In this document: positions 12,658-24,990 of the stretch, piece after piece
Position numbering within the stretch: position 1 is the stretch's first letter
Layout of the letters: each line of letters starts with the position of its first letter
Source of the DNA: Artocarpus heterophyllus
Taxonomy: Eukaryota > Streptophyta > Magnoliopsida > Rosales > Moraceae
DNA: 64,000 nt
Direction of reading: 5' to 3'
Assembly: GCA_025403435.1 (NCBI GenBank)
Contig: CM046353.1
Coordinates: 19,431,875-19,495,874 of the forward strand
Notes under the pieces: model-generated
The model's database searches: none
Told to the model about the DNA's origin: nothing
The model's input: only the letters and a program-made list of their open reading frames with translations
Translations under genes and position numbers: made by a program

Positions 12658-15110
12658 TTGTTGCAAATACATTTTGCAACAATTAAGCTTTACAGCTTAT
12701 TTTCATATCGTTCTTTTTTTATTTAAGACTATGGCATGATTTTTACCCTTAAAAATCCAGTTTTTTGCTTTTATAAATTTTATAATAAAAATCAGATTAA
12801 TCAATTATCCTTAAGTTATTGCATTTTTAATGTACTAAAAATGCTCGTGTGTCACAGACATCCATGCTGGAACTACATCTATAAACTCTAGTTGATCTCT
12901 AGGCCCGACCTATTGGATTATCAAGATTACCACAATAAATATAATTATAAAAGTTATGACAATTCAAAGTTATTCTACATATTCTATCATTTATTACTAT
13001 TTTTGATTAGTTTTGAATTTACTCCAAAGAATAGAAATTGTGTTATTTTATATCACGTAACTCAAAATAGCAGATAACAACCTCCATGAGCTTATCATAA
13101 GTTACAATACTAGTATTTCTCTTAACAAAAAATTAACTTTTAATGGCTTTAACCACGTATAAATCATGTGATTCATAGGTAATAGACAATATTAGAAGGC
13201 AATAATAATGTGAGTATTGTGAGCAAAGAAGGAGGTGACACTTAGGTTTGAATAAGGAAGCATTTATGTGTGTTTTTTTTGTAAGTTTCCAAATGTTGAA
13301 GTGACTTTGTTTAAATATACTATATTTTATTTTGTCAAGCAGTCATGTGACTGCATATAATTAAATAAATCATTAATAAATTGACGTTTAATTAACATAA
13401 GTGTCAAAGTGACAAATTCTTGTAAGCTTGGAGGCAGTTTTGGGCTATTTGAATTGTAAGGCTAAAATGAGAATCCCAATTTTCAAGGGTTAGAATATAA
13501 AACCAACCCTTGTTTTTTGTTTTTAATTAATTTGGTGTTGGGGTTTTACAGTCACTATTTTATAGTTGCATTAATTGTGGAATTATGGTTAGACTATGTT
13601 TACAACCATTTTTTTCTTTACTAAAATGTAAGAATAGAATTACTCAAAAAAAGAACATTCATTTTTTTAAGAAATTTTTGTCTTTGGAAAAATTTGATTA
13701 TATAAATAATGAAGTTGGTAATTTTTTAAAGAGAGAATTAGGTAACCAACCCATTTTTGTCATCTTGTAAAATAATTTGCCGAGTTTTTGCTTACTAAGC
13801 AAATGATTGAATTTTCGTTAACTTTAAAGAAGTGACCTCTCTCTCTCTCCTTTTTTTTTTTTAACAACAGTACAATATTACTTAATATCAATACATTAAT
13901 GATCAACTAAAGTTTGAGAGTGTTTGGTATTTATGTTAAAACTTGAAGTTGAAACTTAAGCACTATAACATGCAAAAGTTTTACACTATAACATGTGAGA
14001 GCGTCACACTATAGTAGTTATTGGAACTTCCCAAACACTTTCTTTATCATTGATTTATTAATGATTTATCATTAATAAATTGATAAATTATTGAATGAAG
14101 TTGGTTTGTTACTAATTGATATTAGTTAATCATTGATAACCTGCAAGTTAATCAATTAGTAACCACAAATAAGTATATCACTAATTGACATTATTATAAT
14201 TGATTAATATCTGCACATCACTAGTTAGCTATTTTTTAAAAGGGACCTTCACTAGTTATAATTTTTTTTATCATTTACGTAATAAAATAATTTAAATAAC
14301 GACTATTTATCCAAAATTCCTCTTAACACATAAATATCAATGTGTTCTTTTTTTTTTTTTTGGGTTGGGTGTATTGCTAAAATAATAGAGGCAGTCATTA
14401 ACCAAAACTACTTACACTAGTATTACATGGACTTTACAAACAATTGCAGAGACACCCTATCTATTAGTTGGGTGTCGATGTTGACCAAATTTTTATCATC
14501 AATGCTTTTTTTTTTTTTTTTTTTTGAAATGCTAACAATACCCTTCCTTTAATCTGTTGCATGTGTTGTTAGAAGCGATATTTTTACCCTTGTTTTGTAT
14601 AAAAAAAATAAGCATAATTGATTTTTTCATACTTTTAACTATTATTTTTACTGTTATAGAAAGATTTTTTTTATCTTAATCTTTTTCTTCTCAAATATTT
14701 TTGATGCAATTTTTTTCTCAAACTTTTAAGAAAATAAATTGTGTTTTTTTTTGTCCTTTTAAAGCATTAGTTTTAAGTATTTTTATTTGAAATATAGTTT
14801 TGAATATTTTGATACTAACCTTATCTTTAATTATCATCTTAACACTCTATTTTTTTTATAAAGGATTAAAAAAATACAATTATAAAAATTATAAAAAAAA
14901 CTATAAACTCAAAATTTGAAATTAAACAACGCAGATTTAATAAAAAATAAAATATTAATTGATCAAAAAACATAAAATTAGAAAATTATAACAAATTATA
15001 AACTCAAAACTAAAAATAAATAGATATATGAATAAATAAATAAACTATAATTTAAAATAAAACAACAAAAATTTAAAAAACGTCGCCCCTACTCTTGATC
15101 TTTCTCTCTT
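12658..15110. other. AT-rich intergenic stretch
   Basis: Very AT-rich with several T homopolymers (13,848-13,861, 14,349-14,362, 14,504-14,525). I see no gene, RNA gene or clear transposon other than the MITE candidate listed separately. A small hairpin, GACACCC...GGGTGTC, lies near 14,450-14,476. Confidence 0.5.
13916..14042. mobile_element. MITE candidate with GAGAGTGTTTGG ends
   Basis: The left end GAGAGTGTTTGG and right end CCAAACACTTTC are near-perfect inverted repeats (one mismatch) 127 bases apart. The interior repeats ACTATAACATG words. Flanks share only a few T residues, so the superfamily cannot be assigned. Confidence 0.4.
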
Positions 15111-15169
15111 CCAATCTCTCTTTCTAGAGGGGTGTGATGTGAAGAGCATCTAGCCAAGGGAGATGTGAC

Positions 15170-15470
15170 AGGGGTGAGGGTGAAAGAGACAGGAGTGAGG
15201 TTTGAATGAGAGGTGAATGGAAATGGGGAGGGGTGGGCTATCTAGGTGGGTGATGGCCTACTAGGGGGTGGGATGGGCTGGGGTGGGGTAGGGGCAATGG
15301 GGTTGGGGGCAACAAGGAGGGGGCCTAGATGAGGTGGAGGTGGAGGTGGAGGTGGAGGTGGGGCAAGGGCAGGGGCGGGGGAGGGGGGGCAATGTGAGGG
15401 GCACCATGGGGTGGGGGCACGACAGGTAGCTAGGGTGGGCAACAAGAAGAGGGTGGGCTAGATGGGGGAG
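15170..15470 (+). repeat. G-rich block with (GGAGGT)n
   Basis: About 300 bases with strong G bias on the plus strand, many GGGG and GGGTGGG runs, and a short (GGTGGA)n microsatellite near 15,330-15,360. Its complement gives proline-rich chance frames. The many spaced G-runs could form G-quadruplexes. A second block of similar character lies at 44,700-44,930. Confidence 0.6.
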
Positions 15471-15891
15471 ATTGTAGTTTTTTGGGTGAAAGTTGGTTTT
15501 TTTTTTTTTTTTTTTTGGTGATGATAATTTTTTTGAATTAACGATCAAATTAATAATTGTGATTTGGTGTTCTAGGATTCGTAAAATAAAATGTTTCTTT
15601 CTTCGCACGTGCTCCCCAATTATAGCCTTATTACTTGTAACCTTGAATCACACAAATTCTCACCAAAGTTTACTCGGTCAACGCATATTCATTGAAGAAT
15701 ATTTAACCGAAATTCAAGAAGTCTCAGAATTTTGACAGCAATTTGTTTTTATTCACAGAATTTTTAGAAATATTTTTATATATTTTTTAAAATAAAAATT
15801 TTAAAAATACTTTAAAGATAATTCTAAAACATATTTTTGTTTAAAAAAAAAAACATTTTCATCGATTTTAATATCAACGGCAAACCAAACG
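15471..15891. other. Poly-T and AT-rich leader, no feature
   Basis: A T-run at 15,497-15,516 and AT-rich DNA up to the methyltransferase fragment. No supported gene; the frames here are low-complexity. Confidence 0.45.
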
Positions 15892-16886
15892 GTGAACAAA
15901 GCCACATTCGAGAACATAAACCCGTCTCGATTCATCATCTTCGCCTTCCCAAACCCCCACAATCCCACCTCGCTCCTCCGAATCGCCGTCCTCGACTCGC
16001 AGGGTCAACTCGCCGATCCGCCCCGAATCGCCGCCATGTTTGTTCCCGAACGCCGCAAGTCCGACTGGATCTTCTCCACCTAGTCGGGTCACCTCCAGCT
16101 TCTCCTCAACTCCCCCGGATTCTCCCGCCTAATCCTTGCCGGAGACCAGCCCGGAGATTCCCGTTGTTCGCCGGAGATTTACCGTCGCCCGGTGGAAAAC
16201 GAGGTGTTGTATCGGAACAACCTGAAGGTTAGCTTGAACTTTTTCTCGCTTTGTCGCCTAAGTGTTGCTTCGAACATGGAATTACCAAGCTACCCATTTT
16301 GAGTTACGAGGATGATGTGATTTCTAGTGTGTTGTTGGGGATTTTTGTTGGGTCTTTGGTTGGTGAAATATTGGTTGAAGATGTGGGGATTGAAAGTGGA
16401 AAAAGGGATTTAGGAGACGGTTGAGGTGCAAGAGAATGCCCAATTTGGTCCAAACTGAAGTACGCATTGTTTCCAAGATGGGTTTTGGATTAGATTGTAG
16501 AGGAATGGGTGAAGTTGACTTTAGGCCTAATGTTGGGGTTTTAGTGCATCCTTACTTGGCTCCAATGGTAGCAAGCCCTGTTCTAATTAGTAGTCATATC
16601 GACGAAAGGTTGAGTGAGTTGGTGGAGGGGCATTGCTTGCATTTCTCAGAACCCAATTGGATTTTGAGGTATTGGGTGTGGAAGAGGATGGGGTGGTTTT
16701 AAAGGTTGGTAGAGAGTATTTTGGATTGGAAGAATGCGAATTTCTCAAAGTTTTTGTTGGGGATGCAATGAAGTTTCTTGAAAAAGTTGCTCTTTGTGCT
16801 CGCGGAGATAGTGGAAATTCTTTGAATGGTTTTGACATGGACGGTGCTGGTGCTGATGCTGAATTTGGTGTTATCTGGTCCATTTA
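15892..16886 (+). pseudogene. METTL13-like methyltransferase pseudogene, 3'-truncated
   Basis: Conceptual pieces in different frames read in the order of plant METTL13-type SAM-dependent methyltransferases: PSRFIIFAFPNP, IAAMFVPERRKSDWIFST, SGHLQLLLNSPGFSRLIL, LPILSYEDDV, RMPNLVQTEVRIV, FRPNVGVLVHPYL, and a SAM-binding glycine loop (VGGGALLAFL) followed by FEVLGVE. The frame is broken by a stop after WIFST (16,081), at least two shifts (around 16,240-16,260 and 16,410-16,420), and a small deletion just before the glycine loop at about 16,620. The C-terminal half is absent: homology ends at FGVI, a few codons before the terminus of the palindromic element. The family name is from memory of these motifs; the protein would be a methyltransferase of proteins such as eEF1A in other organisms. 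Not functional. Confidence 0.6.
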
Positions 16887-18072
16887 GGGAAGAATTTGAC
16901 AAAACACCTCGCCCAAAAATTATTTTGGAGAAAGAGCGCCTTTTTTTTTTGGTCATAAAAAAATAGCTGACGCGACCTATTTGTTTCTTATGAGGCAAAA
17001 TTTTATCCACTTCAGTCCCTCCACGTTGGCAGCCCTTTCCCTCCGTTCTTTTCCAGGTACAAAGCCAAAATTTCCCCAATTTCCCCAAATTTTGCCCTAA
17101 ACTCCCCTCCCCGTTTCCCCTGCCGATTTGCCCCGTAAATCAGAACCCTCCCTGTCAGAAAATTTTCTTCTTCCTCAATGCCCAAACTCTCCCTAGTTCT
17201 TCCTCTCTTCTTCTCCCAACTCTCACGCTCGAACTCCGGTCGTCTCTTCCAGCAGTGTTTTGTGAGGCACGCCTCTGCGTTGACGATTGTCGCATCCAAA
17301 CAAGAAGGCCACAAGCAGCACTGCCGGCGATCGTTGACCCTGTTCCCTGTTCCGTTCACGTTGTTAGACGCAACGAGCGAATACCGACGACCCAATGGAG
17401 GTAACCTATAGATAATGAAATTTCATTTTCAGTCTAAAATCAAATCAAAAGAATGAATGTTTTTGTTGTATGTGATTGTTTTGATTTTGGTTTAGAAATT
17501 GGGTTAACATTGCATTGCCTGGCATTGGATAAGAAAATTTTTTTTGACAACACATAAACAAAAAAGAAAAATAGAGGCTTATAGAGGTTATCTTTACGCG
17601 ACCAACACAAAGTTTATTTACGTATAGAGTAACATGTGTTATGTTATATAAATCTCTGTGGTTGATTTTTTAAAAACAAATAAAGGCATCCCATTGACAG
17701 ATTAAATTTTAAAAAACATTGCATAGTCTTTTGAATTGAACTGTAATGGAAGGGCAATGGAAGTATCCATTCGTTCCCAATATTTTTGGCTGAAAAACAG
17801 AGAAACGCCCATCTTGATGGGCTTGGGAACTTTTGTTGTGGGGGTCGATATGGGGTCTGAAAGGGGTCTAAATATGGAGACCTTGTGTCGACCCATATCG
17901 ATCCTTATTGTTGCAAATGTAGAATGGGGTCGATATGAGGCCGACGTATGTAGGCCCTTCATCTACCCATATCGATCCAAGCACGGTGATTTTTCTGCAC
18001 AAAATCCAGTAAGCTGTAAATCCTATAGTTCCTGACATTAGTTTTGGGTTTGTTTGTGGAATGAATTTTTTA

Positions 18073-19182
18073 GAAACTAAATATATATTCAATGGTTAAT
18101 TAGTAACAAAAAGTGGTTTATTATTAGTCAATACATTACATGAAAGATACATGAAGCGTGTCCCAATCATGTAAACAAGTAGGAGGTGCGTATAATCTTC
18201 CACATCAGTCATTTTCTTGCCCTTGAATAATAAGATGAATTTGGAGGAAAATGACAGAAAAAGTCCATCCACAAAGTGACTGTATGTTGGATCCTTTCTA
18301 AATCAACCAAATTCACCAACATATCCACACATTTTGGTCCCCACCCGTCTAGTCATGTAGGTTGAAAGGCTTCAAAATTGTTTGCCAATGACTTGAATTT
18401 TGTATTTGAAGAGGATGCTTGAAAGAGTTCAGCGCAACCATAATATGCCAAAGCAACTCTAATCATCCCACAATAAAAGGCAGTCCAGGATTCCTTAACC
18501 CTGAAAAAAAAAAGATTAGAAAGAAAGCCACTAAGAAAGAAACAAATAAAGAGAGTTAATGATTAGTGAAACCAAATAACCTGTGTAAAAGTTGCATATT
18601 TGGCTGTTGGGATGATATGAAGGAAGGCCAAAACTACTGTTGTTAGTTTTCTTTATCTGCAACAAGTGCATCTAATTTGGTTCTTTACTTTTCATCTGTG
18701 AACATACTTCTTGTAGGATGAATTTTATGTGTAACAAAAGCTGTCTATGATGGTGTTTGCATTTTCTCGTAAGATAAACGTCTCTTTCTGAAATAAATGG
18801 AATAGGGCTATCTTTTGTTTAATTGCTCTTTGGTGTTAATTCTGCTGTAATTTGTTTAAAATTTGTTTTTAAAATTTGCTCTTTGGGGCTAAATATATAT
18901 TCAATGGTTAATTAGTAACACAAAGTGGTTTATTATTAGTCAATACATTAACATGAAAGATACATGAAGCGTGTCCCAATCATGATTATGGTAGGAGGTG
19001 CATATAATCTTCCACATCAGTCATGTTCTTGCCCTTCAATAATAGCATGAAATCGGAGCAAATGACAGAAAAAGTCCATCCACAAAGTGAGTGGATGTTG
19101 GATCCTTTCTAAACCAATCCAATTCACCAACATATCCACACATTTTGGTCCCCACCCATCTAGTCATGTGGTTGAAAGGCAA
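18073..19182 (+). repeat. Pair of ~300-base direct repeats in the left arm
   Basis: 18,073-18,372 and 18,888-19,182 share order and wording: ATATATATTCAATGGTTAAT, TACATGAAGCGTGTCCCAAT, CTTCCACATCAGTCAT, AAAAGTCCATCCACAAAGTG, CACATTTTGGTCCCCACCC. A shorter third trace (TTAGTAACATAGAGTG) lies at 20,291-20,360. The same pair is mirrored in the right arm near 41,100-41,400 and 41,930-42,230, so the duplication predates the inversion. Confidence 0.75.
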
Positions 19183-20473
19183 TTCAAATGACTTTATTAA
19201 GCAGACTTTTTAATTAGTTAACGAGTATGTAAAATTGTGACTAGACAAAGTTATAAAACGAGTCCTTTGACAATGAAGACCAATTTTTCATAATCCTGCT
19301 ATGATATACTTTATTTCAACGTTATTGAAGATTCTGTCACTTTGTTTTCCTTCTTTTACACCACCATTTACATTGTGTGTGTGAGAGGTGCAAGGAATGC
19401 TTTGTATATATGTGCTTTATGTGTGCTTTGCCATGCATGCAAAAATGCAACCACAGGTCCCAGCCAAAGGCTCGGAACCAAGAAGATTATAATAAAAGTG
19501 GTGTTCATCATAGTTATCCTGTGCTTTTATTCATACTAATCACATACATGCTTAGATGTGGTTTTGGTTCGCTGTGCCTTGACTTTCTTATTGCAGCCTT
19601 GAAAATGGAATTTGAAACTCTTGAGACAAGATATTTTTCACTAATAGCCTTGTATGAAACCATTTCAATCTTATAAGGTTACTAAAAACAACAGCAACTA
19701 TAATTCCTTTATGAGTGTCTTGTGAAGGTCCTTTTAGTACACTTACAAATTATAATGCATATTTTTGTATTGCTAGACTTTTTATGAATTCTTTGTAAAT
19801 GTGTAAATGATACTCTGTTTCCAATCAATGTAATTTAAAAAAAAATGGCTCATCACTAGCTTCACATAAGATTTCGTTACTTTTCTCTAACAATATGTAA
19901 GGTTTCTTTAAGTTGTAATTCTACAATTACCTTTATCTGATTTGTAAGCATATATGAACAGATTATAGGCCACGTGCAGTTCAGGTTCGTGGTTTTTGGT
20001 TTATCCTTTTGGAATGGCAGTTTTCATGTCAGACAAATTTTTCATAATCGTAGCAAAACAATATGTTGACCGTTGCATTAGTTATGCTACCAATTCGTGT
20101 TTCTATGTTTTACAGTTATAATTCAGATTGTTAGAATTATTACGAAGGTAAATCAAACATTGGCCTTAAAACAAAATGTGTTTCATTTTTTTTTATTTGA
20201 GTGTCGGGGCCTTTATGATTTGCATAGAATGGGGCTATGGTTTTTGTTTTATTATTTTTTTATTTGGGTCTATTTGTGGAACGAATTTTTTAGAAGGTAG
20301 ATATATATTAGATGGTTACTTAGTAACATAGAGTGCTTTATTATTAGACAATACATTTGGGAAGAGCTTTATTATTTCATTTTCATCCAGATTGCTTTTT
20401 GGTGTTATTTCCATTGTAATTGTTTTTAAAATTTGTTTTCAATTTTTATAAAATTTGGTTTCATATTGAACAG

Positions 20474-22030
20474 GCTCCGAGACTAGATCTAATGTTGAGG
20501 ACGCATGAGCATTACGATTGCAGAGTGTCCAAGAAATCAAAATATGAGTATTGTGCCAAATAAATTATAGACCATCTGGACGCAGACAATATGCAATGGT
20601 TCAGAGGCACTCAATTTGGGCATGTGTAGGACGTGGCTATAAATTTCCAACACTCTGGCCAGTTGTTATGGTCATTGGTGTTGCGGATGACAGCTGTGAA
20701 CCATGATATCATGAATTGTGAATGGTGGTTAATCGTGTTCCAGTTAGGTACACGTTAAAGGGTTTTGCATTGCTAATAGGATTATGTTGCGGCGATGAGT
20801 ATCCTGTTATTGACGAAGCAAATGAGCATGGGGGCATGAGGACAATGAGGATGATACTACCCCACTTTTTATGCACATGCATTGGCCAGAAAACACAGAA
20901 ATTTCGATCTATGATGTTATCGACAAGATGGAACAGGACAACGAAGCCGTAGATAATTTAGAGAAGAGAAAGATGGCGGCTTTGATCTTTGTCGTTGGTG
21001 TTTTGATGGCCAACGACAAAAATTGCATGAAAATCAAAGCACGGTTCCTAACTTTGATCGATAACATAGATGCTTTCTATGCCTATCCTTGGGGGCGAGA
21101 GTCCTTCAACTATTCAGTTAATCAATTGAAAAAGGATATAAGGACTAAGTGCGGCTCCAGCAACGCATCATTCACTTTCAATGGATTTATATATTCGTTT
21201 GAGGTAATTAAACATGACTAATTTATGAGTATGTATTTGATATCTGATGTATCGTTTCATATTTGATATAATATTTGATCCAAAATTTAACATTGGTTTA
21301 GGTTTTTGCCTAAGAGTGCATCCCTGCGGTAGCAAACAGATTTGCTACCCCCATCCTTACAGAAGCTCCTGTGCCTTGAATGTGTTGCTGGAGGACAATA
21401 AAGTGGAGGGGTGTAGCCAATCCTTCGAGGGTTGAGATAAGCAATTTAATATACGGGTCACAGGTTAGTGTCTACCTACTACTCATGTAATGAATTGTAT
21501 TAAGTAAAACAAACATGGTCTTAACAATAATTTTTGTAATTTGTTTTGCAAGATATTTGTAGCATGTTGTTTGCTACGAATGAGGACATCAAGAGTCATT
21601 ACAGTGAGGGTCATGAAGAAGGTTTGCCAACATGCTCTCCCTCACCTCGTCCCTCTCCTCGCACTACGGCTCAGCCTCAGTCTGCACCCTTGCCTGAAGA
21701 TGAGCCACCTGTTGTTTCCTCATCTCGTACTGCTCCCATACCTGAAGCTGGATCGCCGCATTTATCGAGCTCATCCAAGGAAGCTTCAGCCCAACCTCAA
21801 AATACAGTCGTGCCTAATATATGTCGTACATCATCCGTTCCTTCATCGCCTCGCATAACAACCTCGCCTCACTCACCTCATCCTACACATAGCACTAATA
21901 TAGAGGTATACAATGAAGAACCACAACCACTACAAGTAGAAAGTCACAAAGACCGCAAAGACAACAGAGGATCAGAACAAGATCACAATATATGTGAACT
22001 CCATATACTGATCTTAGAAGAAAATGATTA
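20474..22030 (+). pseudogene. DUF1985-domain gene, left-arm copy (broken)
   Basis: Exons can be traced: one opens after an acceptor CAG at 20,473 (APRLDLMLRTHEHYDC), runs through RYTLKGFALLIGLCCGDEYP and KMAALIFVVGVLMANDKNCM to YPWGRESFNYSVNQLKKDI, and ends with a GT donor at 21,204. The next opens at 21,302 with ECIPAVANRFATP. A proline/serine-rich tail runs to about 22,030. The order 'R(Y/F)xLKxFALxxGLxCG', a hydrophobic helix, then YPWGRxxF is that of DUF1985 (PF09331), a plant family of unknown role commonly found in Mutator-like elements with Ulp1-type proteases. Breaks: a stop in place of F in AK(F)IIDH, a stop after FGHV shared with the other copy, a frameshift before VVNRVPVRY, and a stop in VFA(Y)EC. 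It also lacks a segment kept in the right arm. Confidence 0.7.
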
Positions 22031-22044
22031 AAGTGTTTGTCATA

Positions 22045-22160
22045 TGTATGGTGGACAATGTACTTGTTTGGGTTATGTTTGCAGGCTATCTAGTTTTTTG
22101 GATTATGTTCGCAGGTTTTATAGTTGTCTGGATTGTGTTTGCAGGCTCTGGGATATTGTG
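22045..22160 (+). repeat. ~31-base minisatellite, three units
   Basis: Three successive units built on TGG(G/A)TT(A/G)TGTT(T/C)GCAGG followed by CTATCTAGTTTT, TTTTATAGTTGTC or CTCTGGGATATTG. In frame it gives a repeated hydrophobic FAG(F/Y)xVVWI pattern, which makes a misleading membrane-like frame. The mirror copy lies at 22,230-22,330. Confidence 0.65.
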
Positions 22161-22168
22161 TTTGTATG

Positions 22169-22225
22169 TTTTTTTTCCCAAAAAAAAAAAAAAATCAACA
22201 GCATAACTATCCCAAATATAAGCTG
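22169..22225. other. Loop at the palindrome centre
   Basis: A 57-base spacer of low complexity (a T-run, CCC, then a 15-base A-run) between the two arms. Left of it the sequence reads GGGATATTGTGTTTGT; right of it the complement GACAAACATAATATCCC begins. Confidence 0.7.
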
Positions 22226-22589
22226 ACAAACATAATATCCCAAAACCTGCAAATACAATCCAGACAACTATAAAACCTGCGAGCATAATCTATAAAACTA
22301 GATAGTCTGCAAACTAACCCAAACAAGTACATTGTCCACCATACATATGACAAACACTTTAATTATTTTCTTCTAGGATCAGTATATGGAGTTCGCATAT
22401 ATTGTGATATTGTTCTGATCCTCTATGGTCTTTGCGGTCTTTGTGGCTTTCTACTTGTAGTGGTTGTGGTTCTTTATTGTATACCACTATATCAGTGCTA
22501 TGTGTAGGATGAGGTGAGCGAGGCGAGGAAGGAACGAATGGTGTACGACATATATAAGGCACGGTTGTATTTTGAGGTTGGGTCGAAGC
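22226..22589 (-). repeat. Right arm of the palindrome, piece 1
   Basis: Reverse complement of left-arm 21,790-22,168. It holds the last part of the minus-strand DUF1985 tail (ending ICELHILILEENN). It stops at the 5-base GAAGC duplicated by the LTR retrotransposon at 22,590-27,205. Confidence 0.75.
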
Positions 22590-23158
22590 CGAAACACCCG
22601 AGCATTTTAGACAGTAAAAATGCATTAAGTTAAAGATCATGTTAAGACGAAAAGTATAGTTTAAGAAAAATACTGCATAATAACATAGAAAATTAGACAG
22701 TACAAAGAAAATTATACAGTACAAAGATTTGGGTATGGATACCACCATAGTAAGTTTTCGTTGTACAAAGAAATTGTTTTCCCACTATTTGATACAATGT
22801 TTTCAAAGTTCAAAGAAGTCAGTTTTGATAAAGTCAAAGTATTAAGTAATGTTTTTAAAATTTTAAGATACAGTTTATGAATTGTTTTATATAATTTTAA
22901 AGTAAAGTTTTAAGTTATGTTTTAGTAAATGTTTCTTATTAAGTTTTTAAAAAACGATTTGAAATGATTTTAAAGTCAAGTGTTGAGCGGGGTCTCAACT
23001 GAATGGCGACAGAGTTCGCATCAGTTTTAAAGAAAGTGTTAAAAGATGTTAAAGGAAGAAAATTTTTCAATATTTTCTTACTAAGTAAGTAAGATTACTG
23101 TTTAAGTAATGATGTTTTAAGTAAGTAAAGAGACTGCCTGAAAAGGCGGGTCGTCACA
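22590..23158 (+). repeat. 5' LTR, internally deleted
   Basis: The start (CGAAACACCCGAGCATTTTA) matches the 3' LTR start. At about 22,725 it jumps to ATTTGGGTATGGATACC, which corresponds to 26,770 in the 3' LTR, and it then follows to TCGTCACA. Confidence 0.75.
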
Positions 23159-23160
23159 GG

Positions 23161-23172
23161 TGGTATTAGAGT
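23161..23172 (+). promoter_or_regulatory. Primer-binding site (initiator Met tRNA type)
   Basis: TGGTATTAGAGT begins two bases after the LTR. It differs at one place from the usual TGGTATCAGAG that pairs with the 3' end of initiator methionine tRNA. Confidence 0.7.
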
Positions 23173-24221
23173 TGTATCTGTCGTCCTATCTCGTGCTGTC
23201 ATATGTCCGCTACACCATAGCTCAAGTAAGTAATTTAAGTTAAGTAAGAAAAAAAGTTAATATTTAACGATTACGTGTCTATGTCGTTCATAGTCTTTGA
23301 TATCGGCACAACTGGATGAGCAACGAGAAGGTAAAGGTCTACGAATGAATATAATGTTCTCGTAAGTTGACGGTGGTTATCGTCCATCAGCGGTGTGGAG
23401 TCAACGATGATTAAACGTGATCAATGATGGTCAACAGATGGCCGATTACTCAAAAATCTAGAAGATGAGTTTGTGACGTTATGATGTTTATGCACACAAT
23501 GGTATCACCGTATGAGCAAATCTCGCTCTGTAAGAAGTCGTTAGGTATTGATTATACGCAGAACAAGGAAAGCAGATCAAGATAATGGAATAAGAGGTCC
23601 GAAAGTGATTTTTGGTGCTCTATGAAACGAGAGTGCATGAGAGCAACCAAACGTTAGATGACTAATTATGCGATTCTTTTGAGCTTAAGCATTCCTTAGC
23701 TGAGCTGAGACATGCTAATGAGCTCGTAACTGCTCGGATCGAAATCCCGATCAGGATAATGATGCCAAATCTGTTGGCAAAAACCTCAAGGATTAAAGGA
23801 TAGAAGCTGGGGATTTATACGTTATGAGAAAAATTACATAAAAATGTCATTTTAGAACGAATATAGGACCGAAAACTTAATGATTTATGGTCGGATGACC
23901 CTAATCTTTTAATAGACATGATGTGATTTGAAAGAAAATGAACCCTATTTTCAAGAATAGTATTCACTGGTAGAATGCTAAACCTTTAAACGCAGGGAAA
24001 TTGCGCACGAACACTGAAATATCAGAGTTGTGCAGCAGAAATATGGTGTTACAATTTAAAGAAATATGTCAATAACATGACGAAAATTGTTGAAGTTTCA
24101 AGATGGAGGCTTAGTTTCTAGTAAGAAAGTAATGATGCAAGAAAACATGTTAAGAATGGAAAGGGTGATAAGAGAAATGGACTACCCATGAAGGTTTTAA
24201 TTTTCGAGGACGAAAATTTTT

Positions 24222-24234
24222 AAGGAGGGTAGAT
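24222..24234 (+). promoter_or_regulatory. Polypurine tract
   Basis: AAGGAGGGTAGAT directly precedes the 3' LTR, the expected place for plus-strand priming. Confidence 0.7.
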
Positions 24235-24929
24235 TGTAACACCCGAGTATTTTAGACACAGTAAAAATGGATTAAGTTAAGGATTATGTTAAGACGAAAA
24301 GTACAGTTTAAGAAAAATACTGTATAATAACATGAAAAATTATACAGCATTAGAATAATGTAGTGTAAGAAAGTACACTGATAAAGTTATGCAGTATGAA
24401 AATTACACTGCAAAAGTAACAGTGTAGGAATTAGACAGTTTAGGATTAAGCAGTATAAAAATTAGACTGTTTAAGTTAAAGCAGTATATGAATAATACTG
24501 TTTGGAGAATAAGGATGAATAAGGAATGTTGTAGCAGTATGGAGAACATACCAGTAGTATAAGAAAAATATTGTCAGTATAAATTTGGATGGTATAAAGT
24601 GAAATAATATTGAAACTACATTATGTGATAGATGTGGATAAGTATTGGAGGTTATGCGACCTCATAAACTGTATGAAAAAGAATACCGACAGTATAGGAA
24701 AAATATTGTCAGTATAAACATGGACTACGTATAAAGTTAGTGGGATACCTTGAAAGTTTTGATTGGGCCACCGCATCCACTAATGTGGCCCAATCACATT
24801 TGGCCACCCAAAGTAATCTAATTGATTACCAAGGTGATGACTCATCACCTTTTTATTAAAAAAAAGAAAAAAAAGTTGAATTAATATGTGATATAGAATG
24901 GATCAAATATGGACTCCACCGTGCAAGGC

Positions 24930-24990
24930 AAGAAAGAAAAGAAAGAAAGGAAAGAAAGAAAGAAAGAAATAAAGAAAGAAAGGAAGGAAG
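24930..24990. repeat. (GAAA)n microsatellite
   Basis: A purine-only run of GAAA and GGAA units inside the 3' LTR. Confidence 0.85.

Larger units (their letters stand above)
16887..22168 (+). repeat. Left arm of the giant palindrome
   Basis: About 5.3 kb without large insertions. In order: the terminus; a CT-rich leader-like stretch at 17,010-17,410; a stretch with alternating TCGATATGGG motifs (17,845-17,980); two direct repeats (18,073-18,372 and 18,888-19,182); AT-rich DNA; then a broken DUF1985 gene. It lacks about 340 bases present in the right arm (the part matching 27,430-27,760). Confidence 0.75.

Noticed and set aside
15242..15608. Proline-rich reading frames on the minus strand
   Set aside because: Produced by the G-rich plus-strand block; no conserved domain, strongly biased composition, and no start or splice context.
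16633..16887. Functional methyltransferase
   Set aside because: The frame over the glycine loop is open, but the gene has a stop, several shifts and no C-terminal half.
19342..19676. Cysteine-rich frames (CVRGARNALYICALCVLCHAC) present in both palindrome arms
   Set aside because: Considered as a small secreted Cys-rich peptide, but there is no convincing signal peptide or conserved spacing, and two overlapping frames are equally open.
22024..22286. Small hydrophobic, membrane-like frames on both strands
   Set aside because: They arise from a minisatellite of about 31 bases mirrored across the palindrome centre, not from a conserved protein.
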